A stretch of 64,000 nucleotides of DNA, taken from assembly GCA_963931925.1 (NCBI GenBank), contig OZ007569.1, positions 6,234,507 through 6,298,506 of the forward strand. Direction: 5' to 3'. Shown piece after piece: positions 60,311 through 64,000 of this stretch. A program made the position numbers and the translations under genes. The notes beneath the pieces were generated by a model. The model saw only the letters and a list, made by a program, of their open reading frames with translations, made no database searches and was not told the origin of the DNA. Source of the stretch: Onchidella celtica. Lineage: Eukaryota; Mollusca; Gastropoda; Systellommatophora; Onchidiidae. Within the stretch, counting starts at the first letter, position 1; each line of letters starts with the position of its first letter.

Positions 60311-63300
60311 CATCATCATCATCGTCATCGATCCCTTAACCGCGCTGGTCGTTGGGGCACCACTGATGTCTGCACAATTTCCCTCCACCTGTCCCGGTCT
60401 CCCGTAGCTCTCGGTGAGTCACTGAAACTCAGGCCTGTCCACCTGTCCCGGTCTCCCGTAGCTCTCGGTGAGTCACTGAAACTCAGGCCTGTCCACCTGT
60501 CCCGGTCTCCCGTGGCTCTCTGTGATTCGCTGAAACTCAGGCCTGTCCACCTGTCCCGGTCTCCCGTAGCTCTCGGTGAGTCACTGAAACTCAGGCCTGT
60601 CCACCTGTCCCGGTCTCCCGTGGCTCTCTGTGATTCGCTGAAACTCAGGCCTGTCCACCTGTCCTGGTCTCCCGTAGCTCTCGGTGAGTCACTGAAACTC
60701 AGGCCTGTCCACCTGTCCCGGTCTCCCGTAGCTCTCAGTGAGTCACTTAAACTCAGGCCTGTCCACCTGTCCCGGTCTCCCGTGGCTCTCTGTGATTCGC
60801 TGAAACTCAGGCCTGTAAACCTGTCCCGGTCTCCCGTAGCTCTCGGTGAGTCACTGAAACTCAGGCCTGTCCACCTGTCCCGGTCTCCCGTAGCTCTCGG
60901 TGAGTCACTGAAACTCAGGCCTGTCCACCTGTCCCGGTCTCCCGTGGCTCTCGGTGATTCACTGAAACTCAGGCCCGTCCACCTGTCCCGGTCTCCCGTG
61001 GCTCTCTGTGATTCACTGAAACTCAGGCCCGTCCACCTGTCCCGGTCTCCCGTGGCTCTCTGTGATTCACTGAAACTCAGGCCCGTCCACCTGTCCCGGT
61101 CTCCCGTGGCTCTCTGTGATTCACTGAAAGTCAGGCCCGTCCACCTGTCCCGGTCTCCCGTGGCTCTCTGTGATTCGCTGAAACTCAGGCCTGTCCACCT
61201 GTCCCGGTCTCCCGTGGCTCTCTGTGATTCACTGAAACTCAGGCCCGTCCACCTGTCCCGGTCTCCCATGGCTCTCTTTGATTCGCTGAAACTCAGGCCC
61301 GTCCACCCGTCCCGGTCTCCCGTGGCTCTCTGTGATTCGCTGAAACTCAGGCCCGTCCACCTGTCCCGGTCTCCCGTGGCTCTATGTGATTCACTGAAAC
61401 TCAGGCCCGTCCACCTGTCCCGGTCTCCCGTGGCTCTCTGTGATTCACTGAAACTCAGGCCTGTCCACCTGTCCCGGTCTCCCGTGGCTCTCTGTGATTC
61501 GCTGAAACTCAGGCCTGTAAACCTGTCCCGGTCTCCCGTAGCTCTCGGTGAGTCACTGAAACTCAGGCCTGTCCACCTGTCCCGGTCTCCCGTGGCTCTC
61601 TGTGATTCGCTGAAACTCAGGCCTGTCCACCTGTCCCGGTCTCCCGTAGCTCTCGGTGAGTCACTGAAACTCAGGCCTGTCCACCTGTCCCGGTCTCCCG
61701 TAGCTCTCGGTGAGTCACTGAAACTCAGGCCTGTCCACCTGTCCCGGTCTCCCGTGGCTCTCGGTGATTCACTGAAACTCAGGCCCGTCCACCTGTCCCG
61801 GTCTCCCGTGGCTCTCTGTGATTCACTGAAACTCAGGCCCGTCCACCTGTCCCGGTCTCCCGTGGCTCTCTGTGATTCACTGAAACTCAGGCCCGTCCAC
61901 CTGTCCCGGTCTCCCGTGGCTCTCTGTGATTCACTGAAAGTCAGGCCCGTCCACCTGTCCCGGTCTCCCGTGGCTCTCTGTGATTCGCTGAAACTCAGGC
62001 CTGTCCACCTGTCCCGGTCTCCCGTGGCTCTCTGTGATTCGCTGAAACTCAGGCCTGTCCACCTGTCCCGGTCTCCCGTAGCTCTCGGTGAGTCACTGAA
62101 ACTCAGGCCTGTCCACCTGTCCCGGTCTCCCGTGGCTCTCTGTGATTCACTGAAACTCAGGCCCGTCCACCTGTCCCGGTCTCCCGTGGCTCTCTGTGAT
62201 TCACTGAAACTCAGGCCCGTCCACCTGTCCCGGTCTCCCGTGGCTCTCTGTGATTCACTGAAACTCAGGCCCGTCCACCTGTCCCGGTCTCCCATGGCTC
62301 TCTTTGATTCGCTGAAACTCAGGCCCGTCCACCCGTCCCGGTCTCCCGTGGCTCTCTGTGATTCGCTGAAACTCAGGCCCGTCCACCTGTCCCGGTCTCC
62401 CGTGGCTCTATGTGAGTCACTGAAACTCAGGCCCGTCCACCTGTCCCGGTCTCCCGTGGCTCTATGTGAGTCACTGAAACTCAGGCCCGTCCACCTGTCC
62501 CGGTCTCCCGTGGCTCTATGTGAGTCACTGAAACTCAGGCCCGTCCACCTGTCCCGGTCTCCCGTGGCTCTCTGTGATTCGCTGAAACTCAGGCCCGTCC
62601 ACCTGTCCCGGTCTCCCGTGGCTCTCTGTGATTCGCTGAAACTCAGGCCCGTCCACCTGTCCCGGTCTCCCGTGGCTCTCTGTGATTCGCTGAAACTCAG
62701 GCCCGTCCACCTGTCCCGGTCTCCCATGGCTCTATGTGAGTCACTGAAACTCAGGCCCGTCCACCTGTCCCGGTCTCCCGTGGCTCTCTGTGATTCGCTG
62801 AAACTCAGGCCCGTCCACCTGTCCCGGTCTCCCGTGGCTCTCTGTGATTCGCTGAAACTCAGGCCCGTCCACCTGTCCCGGTCTCCCGTGGCTCTATGTG
62901 ATTCGCTGAAACTCAGGCCCGTCCACCTGTCCCGGTCTCCCGTGGCTCTCTGTGATTCGCTGAAACTCAGGCCCGTCCACTAAAACTCAGGCCCGTCCAC
63001 CTGTCCCGGTCTCCCGTGGCTCTCTGTGATTCACTGAAACTCAGGCCTGTCCACCTGTCCCGGTCTCCCGTGGCTCTCGGTGATTCACTAAAACTCAGGC
63101 CCGTCCACCTGTCCCGGTCTCCCGTGGCTCTCTGTGATTCACTGAAACTCAGGCCTGTCCACCTGTCCCGGTCTCCCGTGGCTCTCTGTGAGTCACTGAA
63201 ACTCAGGCCTGTCCACCTGTCCCGGTCTCCCGTGGCTCTCGGTGAGTCACTGAAACTCAGGCCTGTCCACCTGTCCCGGTCTTCCGTGGCTCTCTGTGAT

Positions 63301-63961
63301 TCACTAAAACTCAGGCCCGTCCACCTGTCCCGGCCTCCCGTGGCTCTCTGTGATTCACTAAAACTCAGGCCTGTCCACCTGTCCTGGTCTCCCGTGACTC
63401 TCTGTGATTCACTAAAACTCAGGCCTGTCCACCTGTCCTGGTCTCCCGTGACTCTCTGTGATTCACTAAAACTCAGGCCTGTCCACCTGTCCTGGTCTCC
63501 CGTGACTCTCTGTGATTCACTAAAACTCAGGCCTGTCCACCTGTCCTGGTCTCCCGTGACTCTCTGTGCTTCACTAAAACTCAGGCCTGTCCACCTGTCC
63601 TGGTCTCCCATGACTCTCTGTGATTCACTAAAACTCAGGCCTGTCCACCTGTCCTGGTCTCCCGTGACTCTCTGTGATTCACTAAAACTCAGGCCTGTCC
63701 ACCTGTCCTGGTCTCCCGTGACTCTCTGTGATTCACTAAAACTCAGGCCTGTCCACCTGTCCTGGTCTCCCGTGACTCTCTGTGATTCACTAAAACTCAG
63801 GCCTGTCCACCTGTCCCGGTCTCCCGTGGCTCTCGGTGATTCACTGAAACTCAGGCCTGTCCACCTGTCCCGGCCTCCCATGACTCTCTGTGATCCACTA
63901 AAACTCAGGCCTGTCCACTCGCGGATGTCATCCTCCCATCTTTTCTTCTGTCTATCTTTCC
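60311..63961 (-). mobile_element. 5'-truncated LINE tail, internally expanded into a 54-bp minisatellite
   Basis: Read on the minus strand from the right, the element opens with RRKDRQKKRWEDDIREWTGL, the standard C-terminal motif of a large invertebrate LINE family. It ends at the left with RDRWREIVQTSVVPQRPARL, then a TGA stop and an ATG-repeat tail. A normal copy has about 20 residues between these two blocks. Here that interval is replaced by about 65 tandem copies. Nine-bp direct repeats flank the whole. It lies antisense inside AIDA intron 7. Confidence 0.8.
60384..63919. repeat. 54-bp minisatellite, about 65 copies
   Basis: Unit: CCACCTGTCCCGGTCTCCCG followed by TGGCTCTCTGTGATTCGCTG and AAACTCAGGCCYGT. 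The period is 54, so on the minus strand each unit reads as the 18-residue GDRDRWTGLSFSESQRAT. Because the period is a multiple of three and the units lack stops, both strands stay open for over 800 codons; these frames are not evidence of a gene. A truncated unit near 62976-62998 breaks phase. At the right, about 63370-63800, a homogeneous sub-block uses the variant CCTGGTCTCCCGTGACTC. Confidence 0.97.
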
Positions 63962-63970
63962 TTCTGATTT
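63962..63970. repeat. Target-site duplication, right copy (LINE tail in AIDA intron 7)
   Basis: TTCTGATTT, matching 60302-60310. It marks the 5' junction of the truncated LINE. The 30 bases to its right are intron sequence. Confidence 0.65.
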
Positions 63971-64000
63971 ACCAATTAGAAAAGCAGAGATGCCATTCTT

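Noticed and set aside
60325..62727. Open frame of 800 codons on the minus strand as a repeat-protein gene
   Set aside because: It follows the sense frame of the LINE tail, begins only at an internal Met and ends in the LINE C-terminus. It is explained as an amplified retrotransposon remnant, although a fortuitous transcript cannot be excluded.
60512..62983. Open frame of 823 codons on the plus strand (CDSLKLRPVHLSRSPVAL repeats)
   Set aside because: It is the antisense of a 54-bp tandem array. A period divisible by three without stops leaves several frames open. It has no unique domain and lies in an AIDA intron.
60384..63919. CRISPR-like array
   Set aside because: The units are contiguous, with no unique spacers, in an animal intron.

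Overview
This is a stretch of an animal nuclear genome, very probably a lophotrochozoan and most likely a gastropod mollusc. The basis is GT-AG split genes with long AT-rich introns, invertebrate-like SOS and AIDA proteins, RTE-like and CR1/L2-like LINEs, many small inverted-repeat elements, and a recurring TAGATCTAGATCT motif. The phylum is an inference from overall character. There is no sign of prokaryotic, organellar or viral sequence.

Layout. (1) 1-8416, minus strand: a gene homologous to DMAC2 (ATP5SL). Its first four exons are here; the last appears to lie beyond the left edge. (2) 8431-13231, plus strand: its paralogue DMAC2L (ATP5S), complete in five exons. The two are head to head, their predicted start codons are 14 bases apart, and their introns have the same phases. 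(3) 15581-23380: no gene found; part may be the 3' UTR of SOS. (4) 23381-48225, minus strand: a complete Son-of-sevenless gene. I assembled 24 coding exons that join in frame to 1247 residues (histone-fold, DH, PH, REM, CDC25, proline-rich tail). (5) 50592 to the right edge, plus strand: AIDA, seven exons covering the N-terminal domain and the start of the C2 domain.

Mobile DNA fills the introns and spacers. SOS intron 1 holds a 5'-truncated RTE-like LINE with an 835-residue open ORF and a 13-bp target-site duplication. AIDA intron 7 holds a second LINE tail, flanked by a 9-bp duplication. A 54-bp piece of that tail's coding end has expanded into about 65 tandem copies (60384-63919), keeping frame for most of its length. 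Several elements have TTAA ends and inverted termini in the style of piggyBac. There are also a CR1/L2 fragment, pogo-like and hAT-like MITEs, and other dispersed repeats.

Functionally, DMAC2 and DMAC2L are mitochondrial LRR-like proteins linked to complex I and ATP synthase biogenesis, SOS is the Ras exchange factor downstream of Grb2, and AIDA is an axin-interacting C2 protein. SOS and DMAC2L are also near neighbours in human (SOS2-L2HGDH-DMAC2L on 14q21.3), so their linkage here looks like old microsynteny. Exon coordinates were read by eye from homology, splice sites and frame arithmetic; a shift of a few bases at individual junctions is possible.
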